DNA from: Hofstenia miamia
Lineage: Eukaryota; Xenacoelomorpha; Acoela; Hofsteniidae
Assembly (NCBI GenBank): GCA_900660155.1
Contig: CABFPE010000010.1
Location: 227,020 to 291,019, forward strand
Length of the DNA: 64,000 nucleotides
Direction of reading: 5' to 3'
Below the pieces are notes generated by a model. It did no database searches. It saw only the letters and a list, made by a program, of their open reading frames with translations, and was not told the DNA's origin. Made by a program: the position numbers and the translations under genes. Positions 25,201 through 37,685 of this stretch are shown piece after piece. Position 1 is the first letter of the stretch. Each line of letters starts with the position of its first letter.

Positions 25201-26415
25201 AAACCAATTCAGAACTAAAGATATTAGATGAAAAACAACTCCTTAGTGAATTTATGATACTATTATTACCAAAAACACAAGAAATTGTAGACAAAGTCCA
25301 ATTTGAAAAAATTCAGGAAAACAAACTTGTCTCAACAGTTACAATGATAGAAGATATCTTAAAAGAGGAACCTTTATCAACCAATGCAGAATATGGAATT
25401 AAAATTGTTCTACAAAAATTTGGATCATGTAAGGAAATGCAAACTGCTTTATGTGAAATATTACTTATGCTAAAATTATTTCCACTACAAGAGATAAAGT
25501 GGTTATTAACCCCCAAACCCCCAAACTACTCAAAGGTCACAACACATGAAGTCAATTATGCCTACCACTGCTAAAAATATCAATAGCTATCATCCTGCCT
25601 AAGGGGAGAATAAAGTGAAAATCACCAGCAAGATTACCTATGCCAATAGACGAAAGATATGTCAACTAACTATATACTGTTAGCAAATTGTTGACAGCTG
25701 AAAATCCAAAATTTCAATAAAAAATCTGTAAACAACAAATAATTTGGAATGAATATAATTTTATCTCTTTGTAACACCTTTAGACATGTATAAGAAAGGA
25801 AAATATGTATGAATTTGAATAGATGATGTGTGATGTTGGTCAAAGGAAATGGAAACAGATACTATTATCTTATTCTCAAGCATCAAAAGTTTTATGGACT
25901 GATTTATTAGGAAAGAATTTAAAAGTTTATGATGAATAGAGACTGTAACAATGTTAAAAGCTAGAAACTATGGTCCCAAGAATATCACATATAACAAAGT
26001 GAGCTTCTTTTACAAAGATAGATGAAGAACCACAATTAATCTTTAACATATTCAAATTTTTTATCCAAATCACCCCATTCACAGTAGTAGATTTCATACA
26101 TCTGATGCTGACACAGCTATGAATCTTTTAGTGGCAATATAGGGACTTAAACTATGCACTCAATTCCACAACTACTTTCAAAAACATATCAATGAACTAA
26201 GAGGCAGCATATTTATACACCACTTACTGGAAACACTTAACTTCATTTTATTATGCTAGAAATTAATCAATTGAGAAAGATGTGGTACTGAAATTAACAA
26301 AAGCTGAGGAATACACAGATATAAACTGGAATAAGCTGGTGTATGGGAGGCTCACATGTATACTGTCATTGTGACCAGACTAAAAAACAAGGTGAAATCA
26401 TTCCTAAAATGCTTT
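22292..26415 (+). other. region with broken, unidentified open frames
   Basis: No supported gene. The + strand has longer open frames than the AT content alone suggests: 24091-24588 (165 codons), 24822-25013, and 25254-25574 (106 codons, including VTMIEDILKEEPLSTNAEYG and EILLMLKLFPLQEIKWLL). Between them are many stops. The look is of an eroded coding element on the + strand that I do not recognise. It ends where the LTR array begins. Confidence 0.35.
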
Positions 26416-27343
26416 TGTAGAGTCACTCGGGGAAATTTCGTGATTATTTAGTTGATTTTATATTGTTTTGTATTAACGTCAACATGACGTCAGCATTATT
26501 TTATCTTAGTTATTTCAAGCATAGGTTTACGAAAAGAACTCATGTCCCCTTGATGGTGCTAAATGTGTTGCTCAAATTGAATTTGATTTGCGAGGGAAAA
26601 TAATAACATGAACAACGAATGATTAACTGTTATTGTAAACTAAGACAGGTAGTTATTTATTGTTGTAACTATGTATAAAATGAGAAACGTTGTTGAGAAA
26701 TGTTAATAGATTTTATCTAGCTTCAATTACTGTTCTCTCCGTTACTTTACTTGGTATATTTTAATTATGAAAATAATTGCTTAAGCTCGGCGACAATTTG
26801 GGAGTGCTTTCTGAAGGCACAGGGCGACACGTAGCTCCTGGCGATCATTTGATCTTCCCAGCCCAAATTGTGGACTCATTAGGTTACGGATACGGGTACG
26901 GTTAAGGAAATAATAAACCTCTCATTTGATTCAACACGTACATGCACTTATATTTTGATTACACTGTGATGATACCATGCCATTGGCTAACACGAATGTC
27001 TGGTAATTACAGACTATTATTTAGTGAGGTGAGAACTAACAATGAAAATGAGATGTTTACTTTACTATGAGATAGAAATTAATAAGTGAGACAAATAGGG
27101 TAGCACCATGCACTAGTCGAGCACTAAACTGTTTCTAAAGATTCCGCTTCGGCTGGAAGCCATGTCAATTGGTCATCTTGGAACGAACTACCTAAAGTAT
27201 AAAATACTTGGATGAATTACCAATGTTTATATTAGTTTATTTTCTCTTTACCTGTTTCTCCCAGAATCGGGGCTGTCGTTTCTATGGTAAACCTTCTGCA
27301 GAGTCAATGAGTTTCTAGTATAATTACAGCCCACGATTCTACA
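26416..27343 (+). repeat. LTR 1 of the Ty3/gypsy array (928 bp)
   Basis: Begins TGTAGAGTCACTC and ends GATTCTACA. It contains TATAAAA at 26674-26680 and AATAAA at 26912-26917, consistent with U3 promoter and R/U5 polyadenylation roles. The preceding flank (CTTT) could be half of a target duplication, but the partner would lie in the assembly gap. Confidence 0.93.
26674..26680 (+). promoter_or_regulatory. TATA box in LTR 1
   Basis: TATAAAA in a conserved stretch (ATGTATAAAATGAGAAA). The same box is found in LTR 2 (37017-37023), LTR 3 (47255-47261) and LTR 4 (62681-62687), about 260 bases into each LTR. Confidence 0.65.
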
Positions 27344-27361
27344 TGGCGACCATGAGAGGAC
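27344..27361 (+). other. primer binding site, tRNA-Arg type (copy 1)
   Basis: TGGCGACC... directly follows the LTR end. Across the family the site is close to TGGCGACCGTGACAGGAC, the complement of the 3' end of tRNA-Arg used by mdg1 and 412 of Drosophila. The same site begins at 37686, 47931 and 63358 in the other copies, with one or two mismatches each. The tRNA match is from memory. Confidence 0.7.
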
Positions 27362-27781
27362 GCTGACGTGATAACAACATATTCTTGGTTGTCTCTTTTG
27401 ATGGTTTGGATTTGGTTTTCGGTTTAGCTTTGGTGTTCGTCAGCTGGGATAGTTGTTTCCCCTGACGGCAATTGGATTTCAGTGCAAATCTACCAACTGA
27501 TGTAGACGGATCCTTCTTCTCTCCATTGGGAGGGCAATCACGATTTTTCTGATATTTCTTTTAAGTGTTCTGCTTGATGTAAGTTTGTGTTTTACCTGTT
27601 ACAATTCTGTTTTTGTCTCAGTGCTTTATGTGTTGGATTTATTACCAATTGCTGCTGTAATCCCACATTTGGGTTTGGATTCTGTGATTTTTAGGAGCTG
27701 TGTGTTTCTTCTGTGGTTGGGAAGTGCTCCCAAGTGTCTGTTATAATAGTTGTTATTTCTTGTTACTTTTCTTGTAGATTA
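27362..27781 (+). other. 5' leader of copy 1
   Basis: About 420 bases of non-coding leader between primer site and gag, rich in TTTG/GTTT words. It is conserved in the other copies (37704-38123, 47949-48330, 63376-63786). No start codon with better context was chosen over the conserved MDSN start. Confidence 0.6.
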
Positions 27782-29536
27782 ATGGATTCAAATCATACAG
27801 TTACTTATTCTCCTACTTTTGGGACTCCTCCAAGTGTCCCCTGTGTAAGCATTGGCAACCAGGACGTTGCCCCTTGCACCGTTGGATCGTTGTTAAATAA
27901 CTTTTGCCCTCTGACTTCTCCTACCCAAACGTTGTCTCAACGTCAAGATCATCTAGCATCAACTAGTCCCTATGCATGCAGAGGTACTATTAGCCCTGAT
28001 GTTCAGCGACGGCTTCGCAGAGTCTTGAATACACAAAATGCTCCTCCTATTCCGTTTCATCCTGATCATCGTAGTGACAATATAATGAATTCTTTGCCCT
28101 GTTGTGACACTCAACAGATGGAAATCGAGCATTTGAAGGATGCTTTGTCACAGCAAGTTGCTATGAGAATGGACAGTGAGCGCCAGGTCAAGTCTCTTCA
28201 AGCTGAACTGAATACTCAACATGTTGCCTACCAGAAGATGGAAATGAGAATGCTAGAGTCAACTGTTGCCCTGGAATTACAAATTCACGAGTTAAAAACT
28301 CAAATGGCTAAGTCAGAAGAAGCTAACCTTATGAAGCTCCCAGTTGACGAATTCGTTATGCATGCTACATTAAATGAAGCGTTAGGGGATTTTGCTGAGA
28401 AAATAACTGAGAAATTCGCCCAGATGATTTGAGGTGGAACTGCAACCCCTGTTCCTTTGAATGCTCCTACACCTTCTCAGCATTATGAAAGTAGAAATAT
28501 GGTTCCTCCTCCGTCAGTGTCGTCATGCGTAAATCCATTTGTTTCTTCTACTCCCACGTTTACGCAAGCATCTATTGCCACCGTTGTTACTCCTAATAGA
28601 GATCGAGAGTGCATTCCGACAAGTCCCGTGCAGCCACCACCTTGTGTTTCTGCCCGTACTAGCTCAAAGGAACATATGTCTGATGCCTTGAGTCCAGTCA
28701 ATGCTAGTACTTCGGATCAGAGACCCTGATTTCGTCATTCGATTCTTCCTGCCAAGACTCCTGGACAAATACCAGTTCACAGTAAACACTCAGTTTTACC
28801 TAAGTTCATGGGACAGATTGACGCAGTCTCACAATCTTTTGAAGAATGGTTTTTCCTATTTGAGCTTCACATGAAACAATACAAAACCTCTCAAGAGGAC
28901 GCAATGTCACAATTCCCACTGTACTTGATGCTAGATTGAAACATCAAGACTCCTTATCAATTATTAGTAGGATTTTTTGAGGATCATTACAAGGCTCCTC
29001 ATATAAAACATCAGTACAAAATGCTGCTTTGTGATATGTCTTTTAAGCGAGGAGATGATATTTGAAATTACATCACGCAAGTCGAAAGACTCTTCCGATT
29101 GAGTAGTCTGTCTCCTGAGTACTCCAGGCATGATCTTTTCTCATATATCTGCCGAGGATTTCCTCCTTCAATCCGTAGTTGCCTGGAAATGAAATGTGAT
29201 CCAGAAGAGAATTTGCATGAGATTATAAGAAAAGCTATTAGCGTAGTCTACATGATCTATAACTCCAATCGAATTGATAAGGATCTCTACAAGCTCTCTG
29301 GTAACACCAGAAAAGTGGAGCAGACTAAAAAGACCATTCTAAAGAAGGAGTTCGACATGTCTTCAGTCAGGTGTTTCCGTTGTGGTGAAAAGGGGCACTT
29401 CAAATCAAATTGTAAAGCGAAGATTCAGATAGTTGCTGAAGGTGAGGGTTTTGTAGTTGACGAGCAGCCACCGGTTGCCTCTTCTTCCGACACCTTATTG
29501 GTAGACTTAAACGAAACCGAGCCCCATTTAAATTGA
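27782..29536 (+). pseudogene. gag: Gag region, Ty3 copy 1
   Basis: Starts at the conserved MDSN. A proline/serine-rich N-terminus (TVTYSPTFGTPPSVPC) is followed by a heptad-like coiled coil (IEHLKDALSQQVAMRMDSER and following), a Pro/Ser/Thr linker, a retrotransposon-gag capsid domain (YSRHDLFSYICRGFPPSIRS) and one zinc knuckle CFRCGEKGHFKSNC (C-x2-C-x4-H-x4-C). It forms the particle and binds RNA. It ends at the TGA that follows the slippery heptamer. Broken in this copy. Confidence 0.88.
29527..29533 (+). promoter_or_regulatory. -1 frameshift slippery heptamer (copy 1)
   Basis: T TTA AAT in the Gag frame, directly before the Gag stop TGA. The -1 frame continues straight into the protease frame (LTGAPTPSKRAQD). 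It fits the X XXY YYZ rule used by retroviruses and many Ty3 elements. It is identical in copies 2 and 3. Confidence 0.8.
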
Positions 29537-32500
29537 CGGGAGCGCCGACTCCCTCAAAACGTGCACAGGACGTATTAGTGATCACCAATTTGATAAGGAA
29601 GAACCTAATTCCTGTGGAAATGAACGGAAGAATTATTAATGCTACTATTGATACCAGAGCTGCAGCTTCAATCATCAGTGATGAGTGTTGCAAGGATATC
29701 TGTTTCACCCGTGAGTCTATCAACTCTTCAGCTGATATTAAACTTATTGATGCCTCCGGAAATGCAATATCTTTAAAAGGGAAATTAAAGAATGCTGCAT
29801 TTAAGATTCGCACAGAACAGTTCGAAGCAGATCTAATTGTCATTGATACTGCTAACCATCAGCTTCCGTACGACTTGATTTTGGGGAATGATTTTTTGGA
29901 GAAAAATTCATGTGTAATTGATTATAAGAACAACACTATATCTATAAAGGACCAAGAAGCTACTCAGCTAGCTACAATTCCGGAGCGTGAAGTCGTGTTT
30001 AACTTAAAGGAGCCTGTTTTTCTGGAAGCTAAACATTGGACTAGAGTAGCAGTGTTCTCGAATTTGGAAACGAGTGGTGATGTGATGATCGTGGGCCAGA
30101 GGGGCAAATATATCAAAGGTATTTCTTTTTCACCTGACTTGTGCAAGGTAACCTCAGGAAAAACGTATGTTACCATTTTGAACGGATCGACACGTCCGGT
30201 GAAATTCAATGAATCTGATCTCCAAATAATCATATAGGCATAGGAGTTGAAAGCATTGAGACCTCATGTTTATTGAACATGCACAAACTATCACACAATG
30301 TGAATATACTATGCAGACCGTTAAAATCCATATGTGGTAACATGAGACTATTTAATATCTTTATTACTGATACTGAGAAGAAGTCCCTTATCTCGATCTT
30401 GCGTAGTAAAAGTGAAGTCTTTAATTATGGGACAATTAGCGTGGGGCAGGCAATTGGGGAAGAGCATGTGATCGAGTTGAAACAGGAGAAGCCCATCCAC
30501 TTACCTGTTCGCCAAGTTCCTGAAAACCTAAAGGCAGAGTATGAAAAAATTCTTAAAGATTTAATAGAAAGTGGAATTATTCAGGGAAGTAATAGTCCCT
30601 ATGCAGCCCCCACTGTATTTATTAGACAAGGGGAAAAATTTTGGCTTTGTATCGATTTCCGGAAACTAAATGACATCACTATTAAGGATGCTTACCCCCT
30701 ACCTCGAATTGAAGATCTCCTATATGATGCCAGCAAGTATAAGTTCTTCTCTTGCCTCGATCTATGTAAGGCCTATTGGCAGGTACTGATGTGTCAATCT
30801 GATATTCCGAAAACCGCCTTTATTACACCTTACGGTCTCTACGAATGGAAATATATGGCATTTGGATTATGTAATGCGCCTGCCACGTTTCAGCGCTATG
30901 TTACAAAGGTATTAACTAAGGATTCTAATGTTCTTGAACCAGGGATTTCCGCATACATCAATGATATCCTGGTTGCCAGCAATACTTTTGATGAACATTT
31001 AGAGAAATTACAGAGAACCTTGGAGTTATTGCAGAAAGCTGGTCTCAAGGTGAACTGGAATAAATGCTCCCTAGCGCAGATTAAAGTTACATTTCTAGGT
31101 AGAGTGATCAAGAATGGACGGATATCGATTAAGACCAATGCAAAACAGTTTCTAGAACGAATTGAAACACCTTGGAGTAGAAAAGATGTACAAAGGCTGA
31201 TGGGATTTCTGAATTATTACGGAATGTTCCTCCCTGATCTAGCCGAGAAGACGAAGTCGATAACTCAACTACTGAAAAAATCCAACGAGTTTAAATGGAC
31301 GTGGACTGAGCAAGAAGCATTGGAAGGGATCAAGTCTGAGTTACAAAAAATACCATCATTGAACACCCCAGATTATACAAAAGAATTCATTTTCGATTGC
31401 AATGCTAGTGCTGTCGCCATTAGTGGTGTATTGAGCCAAGAAATAAACTGCGCTGAATGTCCAGTACAGTACTTCAGCAGAAAACTACGAGCTGCTGAGA
31501 AAAACTATGGCGCCACCAAGTGCGAAATGTTAGCGTTAGTAGAGTCATTAAAGAAGTTTCGATATTTCATTCTAGGGAGGAGATTCATAGTGTGCACCAA
31601 CAACAGCGTGTTGGCTTGGCTCAAGAAGTTTTCAGGAGATTGATCCAATATAGTAGCCAGGTGGATAGAATACCTCAACGACTTTTCGTTTTCTATCAAG
31701 CATCGCCCTGGACGTTTACATTTAAACACTGATTATTGGACCGTGCTGCCAAGCTATGAATGAGATTTAACTGCCAATCCTCATCAGAGAAGAAATATCT
31801 GAGGATGAGATCATCAGACACCAACAAAACGATCTTATTTTATCAGACATTATGAAGAGACTGAAGGACCCCTTTTTTCCTCTTTCACCAATGGCGGTAA
31901 AATATTACAATTGATACAATTGGACAACAACTACGAAAGGTCTATTATATGTAAAAAGTCAAAACAACCGTCTTGCTATACCCAAATATTTTAAACGAGA
32001 TCTTGTGAGGAGAGTACATGAGAAAGGTCACCTAGGTATCATTCAAACTGAAAAGACTTTCAATTCTAGATATGTCACTATCAGTATCAGAGCAACAGTG
32101 CAAGACGTTATCAACAAATGTAAGAAATGTCTGCTAAATAATTCTGCTCACTTTCCAGAACAATGAGCCGAACTAGAATGTCGCGCTGCAACAGCCCCAA
32201 ATGAGATTGTCCACATCAATCTGGAGCAGCTGTCTCGTGATAATGAGGGGTTTCAGTATCTCTTAGTCCTCGTCAATCACTTCACTAAGTACGCCCATAT
32301 CATTCCTATGGACAGCACACTTGCCGAAAAAGTAGCCGACAAGATATTAAAAGAGTGGATATTAAAGTATGGTCCTATGTCTCGTTTGGTATCAGATCGT
32401 GGTCCACAATTCGAAAGTAATCTGATGAAAACTCTTATGACCGAATTGGAAATACTACATGATTTCACTACTGCATACCACCCTCAAGCAAATGGATTAG

Positions 32501-33377
32501 TGGAGCGATTAAACAGAACTTTGATAAAATTGATTAGAGTCGTGGTATCCCGAGCAGCAGGAAAAAACTGGCGACGAGTAATAGAGGGGGTCGAATTTTT
32601 TTAGAATACCTCAGTTCACTCTACCACTGGGATAAGTCCTTTCAAAGCAATGTTTGGGCGAGAAGCTTTAACTTCTCTGTCTATGATGTACCCGAACTAT
32701 TCTGAAATGACATTAGAAAGATATGTAAACCAACTCTTAAGTGACATGCAAGAAATTCATTTAACTATAGTTCATAATACTAACCAGTCCTGCATCAGGC
32801 AGAAGCGAACATTTAATAAAAAATTATATGGCGAACCTCACCGCCGCGGTGACAAAGTATTCGCATATCTGCCGCATATCACAACTGATCACAATCAAGT
32901 TAGGAAATTAGCCAACAACTATATGGCGAAGCTCACCGTAGTGGTGACAAAGTATTCGCATACCTGCCACGTGTCACAACTGATCACAATCAAGTCAGGA
33001 AATTAGCCAACAATTGGCAGGGACCATTCACAATAGAGAAAGTGCTCGACCACAACACCTATACACTTAGTAACGGGAGAACTGTACACTTCCAGAGATT
33101 AAAACGAGCAATTAAGGACATTGAAAATGTCATCATTGATGACAATAACGAATACACTTTAATTGATAATGGTGTTGATGAATACGCCACCTTTGATAAT
33201 TTAACGGAATTTGTTGAGGAAAGCTTAGATGATACTGATTTTGAATCTGAAATAGTCGATAATTCTAGTTCACGAGTTTTGCCTGCAAGGCGCACTAGAG
33301 CTAATCAAACTTACGATCCCAATATTTGGGACCTTAATATTATGTTTAGGAATGAATCTGATAAGGAAGAAACATGA
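29533..33377 (+). pseudogene. pol: Pol region, Ty3 copy 1 (protease, RT, RNase H, integrase)
   Basis: Entered by -1 frameshift from gag. Protease has the D-T-G-type block followed by AAASIISDECC. RT covers the FRLCIDFRKLND, DLCKAYWQV and Y-x-D-D-ILVA blocks. RNase H lies near AVAISGVLSQE and ends in the HRPGRLHLN block. Integrase has the zinc-binding H/H...CKKC, SDRGPQFES, the GLVERLNRT glutamate and a GPF/Y tail (WQGPFTIEKVL), without a chromodomain. The residues quoted are the family pattern over the three copies. This copy is broken at several points. Confidence 0.9.
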
Positions 33378-36300
33378 GTCGCCAGCTCAGGCGACATGAA
33401 GGCGCTGAGGAGAACCCTATACCGTGTGGGCAATACGTAGCTCCACGCTTAGGTGAGCAGATAGCATCCACACCGTCCTCATCTCGCTACTCCGTGGGGG
33501 GATACGTACCTCCACGCATGCGAGCAGAGCTGGCACAATCACCTTCTAAAACTTTAAAACTTGAAAATTTACATACCCCTTTTAGTGTAATTCAACCTGT
33601 AAATAGATCCCCTAAGAGTGATTCGATATCCCCCTCAACCTCAGATACTTCCGTTACATCCTCAGTTAGGTCTCAGAAAATGGAAGAACGCAAGAAAAAG
33701 ATGTCTACAGTTGGTGCAGATACCTTACACCCTTACTTTATAGCTCCACGTCGGGCAGTACATTACATACGCGATGACATTTCAGAGGCTACTCAGAATC
33801 AGTTACGATGGACCTACAACACCAAAAAGTTAAGTTGTTCCATTGATATAATACCTTTCATAATCGACGCAGAAAAACGACCACTAATAAATTGTATTAT
33901 TTGTTATGACTCTGGCATGTTAGAAGAAATCAGCCGGTTATATTGGCGGAGCACAGTACATGTTTCTTTCGATGAAGATTTCTCTATACATAATCTCTGT
34001 AAGTTTTTAAATAGTGGCAGTACCATAAGAAGCTTTGATTTGGTAAATATTGATTTCCCAAACCTGTTGGTCATTTATTTTTTGAGAATTCATGAAGTGC
34101 AGGATGAGAATATAATGGAGCAGATAGAAATTGCATACCGCATAGCCAAAGTCGAAGGAATACGTTTAGTCATAGTCCTCCGAGAAGAACATGAGGAAAA
34201 CATCCCCGAGGCGGTAGAAAGCTTACATTATAGAATGGAAAATTTCCTCATTCTCTACAGATCCGACTACAATCAGGTTTCAATGCCAAACTCGCACGCA
34301 CAATCGGTCACAAAACTATTGCTTACAGATCTCTTGTTATGTGAAAAGATCCCTTCCCATAAAATAGCTGTTGATAAGAAATTAATAATTGACACCATAC
34401 TCCAAGCACAAACTTTGGAACTGCTCAATGTCGCCACAATACATACTATAACGGATATGAGGATTAGCTTCGCATTTGCTCAAAGCGTTAAAACTTTAAA
34501 AGAAATTCAGGATATTTGGTCAGACATAAAAGCCACTAAGAACCCCGAGTCCGACTGGCCCAACATTCACATTGAAAGCCCCAGTTCTCATTATCATCCG
34601 TCAGTCGAGAAAGTGTTAAGAGAAATTAAATTTTCTTACGAGATTCAGGATCGAAAAAATTTTAAATCCATGGTATTTTCAGAAGATAGAGTACCCGACA
34701 TCTATGCAAGAGGTGCCATCTGGATTTTGTCCATTTATCTAACCAGAGATGCCCACCTGACATTGCCGATTGATCAAAATAAACGAAAATCTATGTCAAA
34801 ATCAGCGGTCCATGAAATTGCAATATGTCCATTAACATGGAAAGTAAAAAACTGGCTTTTACACAAATGCGTGCTGCCTTTATCACCGTGTAAAACAAAC
34901 CGAGCGATGGATCACTACGAAAAATATTATGCCCGACTGGTGGGGGCGAGTAGTACAACAGGGAAGATGTTGATTGTTCTGATAAGTAACCGATTGGGAA
35001 TTTGTCCTTCGGACATTAATATTTTTTCCGAAACTTTGAAGAAGTATATGTGGGGAGCCACTGCCAAAACTAAGTTCGCTATCTTTTCTTCAGAGAATGC
35101 GCCATTAAGTACCAGAAGATTAGTCGAAAGGAGACCTGGCTCCACAAAAACGTTTTTGGATCTTGTGAGAACAAGAGAAGTGATAGAAAAGAACGAAAAA
35201 ATCTTTGAAGGACATCGACTCTCCTATCCAGAGTGCGGATATGGACAATTTGCAGAATCCACAAGACAAGTCAAGAAAGAAGGGAGAATAATTCCTATCA
35301 CTATATTTGAGCAGGTAATGAAGACCCCTGAGCAGTTCTTTAAAGAAGAAGAATTATTGGCTACATCATCAGTGCAATTATCTCCCCACATACGAGATCT
35401 CATTGAAAAGGTGAACTTAGAGAAATTCGGAGGATCACCGAAATCGACGCCTCAATGGTCCATTACTGAAAACAAGAGGATCCTCATGGTAGAACATGAT
35501 CCAGCGGATTTTGATACAGGATTAACGGTTCAAGAGAGAGTACTAGTGGAAAACACCGAAAAGGATGTTCTGGGCATGATGAAATGGTGTTTAACTGAAA
35601 TGTTTTTGAAAGAAGAGCTGGTCATTCTTCAATCTCCAGGGCGACAAGTAGCTTTGGACGTAGAATGCACCACTGCTCGAGTAAAGATTTCGACCAAGCA
35701 AATAGAGGATTTACGTGAATCTGGATTAAGGAATTGATTCTGGGACACGATTAAGCATGCACAGATCAATTATCCTGTGACCATAGGGACCGCCAGTCTA
35801 CAAGCTAAATGTCGATTCGCCGATTTAGAAAACAACATCCGGAAAGAAAATTTGTTATGTATACCACCCCCCTGTGTGGAGACTCCACTGATTCAACCAA
35901 AATGGCGAGTTAAGAAGAATAAGAAAAAAGTATCAGCACATTTCCCTGATAAGATGAATTACGTAAGTACTGGCGCAGAAGCGAATAAAATGATGAGATC
36001 TGATGAATATAATTCGGCGCGTGGTAAGTTATTAGCTGGAGATAACAAGGAGAGGATTTTTCTAGATGGAAAGTTAACAATCTGCGATATCTTCAATAAA
36101 GGAAGTGCTGTTAGTGAACAATTGAGGAAGATCCACAATGTCATCCAAACCACCGACCCTCGAGTATTAATTCTCTTTCAAGCAGCTGGCGATCTGATGT
36201 GGATCAACAATGTGGAGACTACCACCAGATATTACGATGTGACGAAACATATTGAAATAATCACAATGATCCGAGCTGACGTTTCCGACCCAGATGAAAT

Positions 36301-36740
36301 GACATTAACTCAGGTTCAGGAATTTTGTTCCCTCTTTATGGATCATGCGACGTATGGGGTCCCTGCGAGATGTGTTTGAACATTTTTACCCCGACACCCA
36401 GATCAGATCAGAAGATGCTCACACCTCCGACACCGATGCGGTAATGACATTGATGATTGCTATGAAAGGTTTTCGCCTATATGAATGATTTCATGATACG
36501 TTCACTCGCCTTTTGAACAATTTATGAAGAAATTGTCCCATAAGCAATATGTTGCCGACGATCCATTATTTCAAGTTGAAAGATGAAGTGGTCACCCAGA
36601 GGGAGGTCTTAATGCAATTATCACGTGAGCCACAGTATGCCGAATTGGAACAATGGGAAGGAGAACTGGCAATGGAAATGGTGATGGCTACTCAACGCAT
36701 AGTGTCAGGTCCCACTCTCCACCTGCTACTGCCAAATTAA
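33374..36740 (+). pseudogene. extra 3' ORF (ORF3) of Ty3 copy 1, unknown product
   Basis: Lies between integrase and the 3' LTR, where env-like genes sit. About 1,100 codons in the family. A Ser/Pro-rich basic N-terminus has two short related motifs (YVAPRLGEQIA and YVPPRMRAELA). Next comes a mixed alpha/beta-looking region (INCIICYDSGMLEE, FPNLLVIYFLRI, RIAKVEGIRLVIVLREE, NFLILYRSD), then FSEDRVPDIYARGAIWILSI, NRAMDHYEKYYARLVGASS, and a C-terminal part with WRVKKNKKKVSAHFPDKMNY. No signal peptide, convincing membrane segment or furin-like site is visible, so a classic envelope is unlikely. I do not recognise the family. Broken in this copy. Confidence 0.75.
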
Positions 36741-36747
36741 TTTGAGC

Positions 36748-36755
36748 AAGGGGGG
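36748..36755 (+). other. polypurine tract (copy 1)
   Basis: AAGGGGGG three bases before LTR 2, the usual plus-strand primer site. The equivalent in copy 2 is at 46983-46991. Confidence 0.75.
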
Positions 36756-36758
36756 CTG

Positions 36759-37685
36759 TGTAGAGTCACTCAGGGAAACTTCGTGATTATTTAGTTGATT
36801 TTATTTGATTTTGTATTAACGTCAATATGACGTCAGCATTATTTTATCTTAGTTATTTTGAGCCTAGGTTTATGAAAAGAACTCATGTCCCCTCAATGGT
36901 GCTAAATGTGTTGCTCAAATTGAATTTGATTTGCGAGGGAAAATAATAACATGAACAACGAATGATTAACTGTTATTGTAAACTAAGACAGGTAGTTATT
37001 TATTGTTGTAACTATGTATAAAATGAGAAACGATGTTGAGAAAAGTTAATAGATTTTATCTAGCTTCAATTACTGTTCTCTCCATTACTTTACTTGGTAT
37101 ATTTTTATTATGAAAATAATTGCTTAAGCTCGGCGACAATTTGGGAGTGCTTTCTGAAGGCACAGGACAACACGTAGCTCCTGGTGATCATTTGATCTTC
37201 CCAGCCCAAATTGTGGACTCATTAAGTTACGGATACGGATACGGCTAAGGAAATAATAAGCCTCTCGTTTGATTCAACATGTACATGCACTTATATTTTG
37301 ATTACACTGTGATGATACTATGCCATTGGCTAGCACGAATGTCTGGCAATTACAGACTACTATTTAGTGAGGTGAGAACTAACAATGAAAATGAGATGTT
37401 TACTTTACTATGAGATAGAAATTAATAAGTGAGACAAATAGGGTAGCACCACGCACTAGTTGAGCACTAAACTGTTTCTAAAGATCCTGCTTCAGCTGGA
37501 AGCCATGCTTGTTGGTCATCTTGGAATGAATTACCTAAAGTATCAAATACTTGGATGAATCACCAATGTTTATATTAGTTTATTGTTTCTTTACCTGTTT
37601 CTCCCAGAATCGGGGCTGTCATTTCTATGTAAACCTTCTGCAGAGTCAATAAGTTTCTAGTATAATTATAGCCCCAGATTCTACA
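36759..37685 (+). repeat. LTR 2, shared by copies 1 and 2 (927 bp)
   Basis: TGTAGAG...TTCTACA, about 95% like LTR 1 by eye. It serves as the 3' end of copy 1 and the 5' end of copy 2, with the tRNA-Arg primer site starting at 37686. TATA box at 37017-37023. Confidence 0.92.

Noticed and set aside
27760-27781. Pyrimidine tract and TAG just before the gag ATG, like a splice acceptor
   Set aside because: Not conserved in copies 2 and 3, and there is no evidence that gag is spliced in this family.
29400-29843. 147-codon minus-strand frame across the gag/pol junction, with homologues in copies 2 and 3
   Set aside because: Mirror of the conserved + strand coding sequence. Its repeat in each copy follows from the element and it has no motifs of its own.
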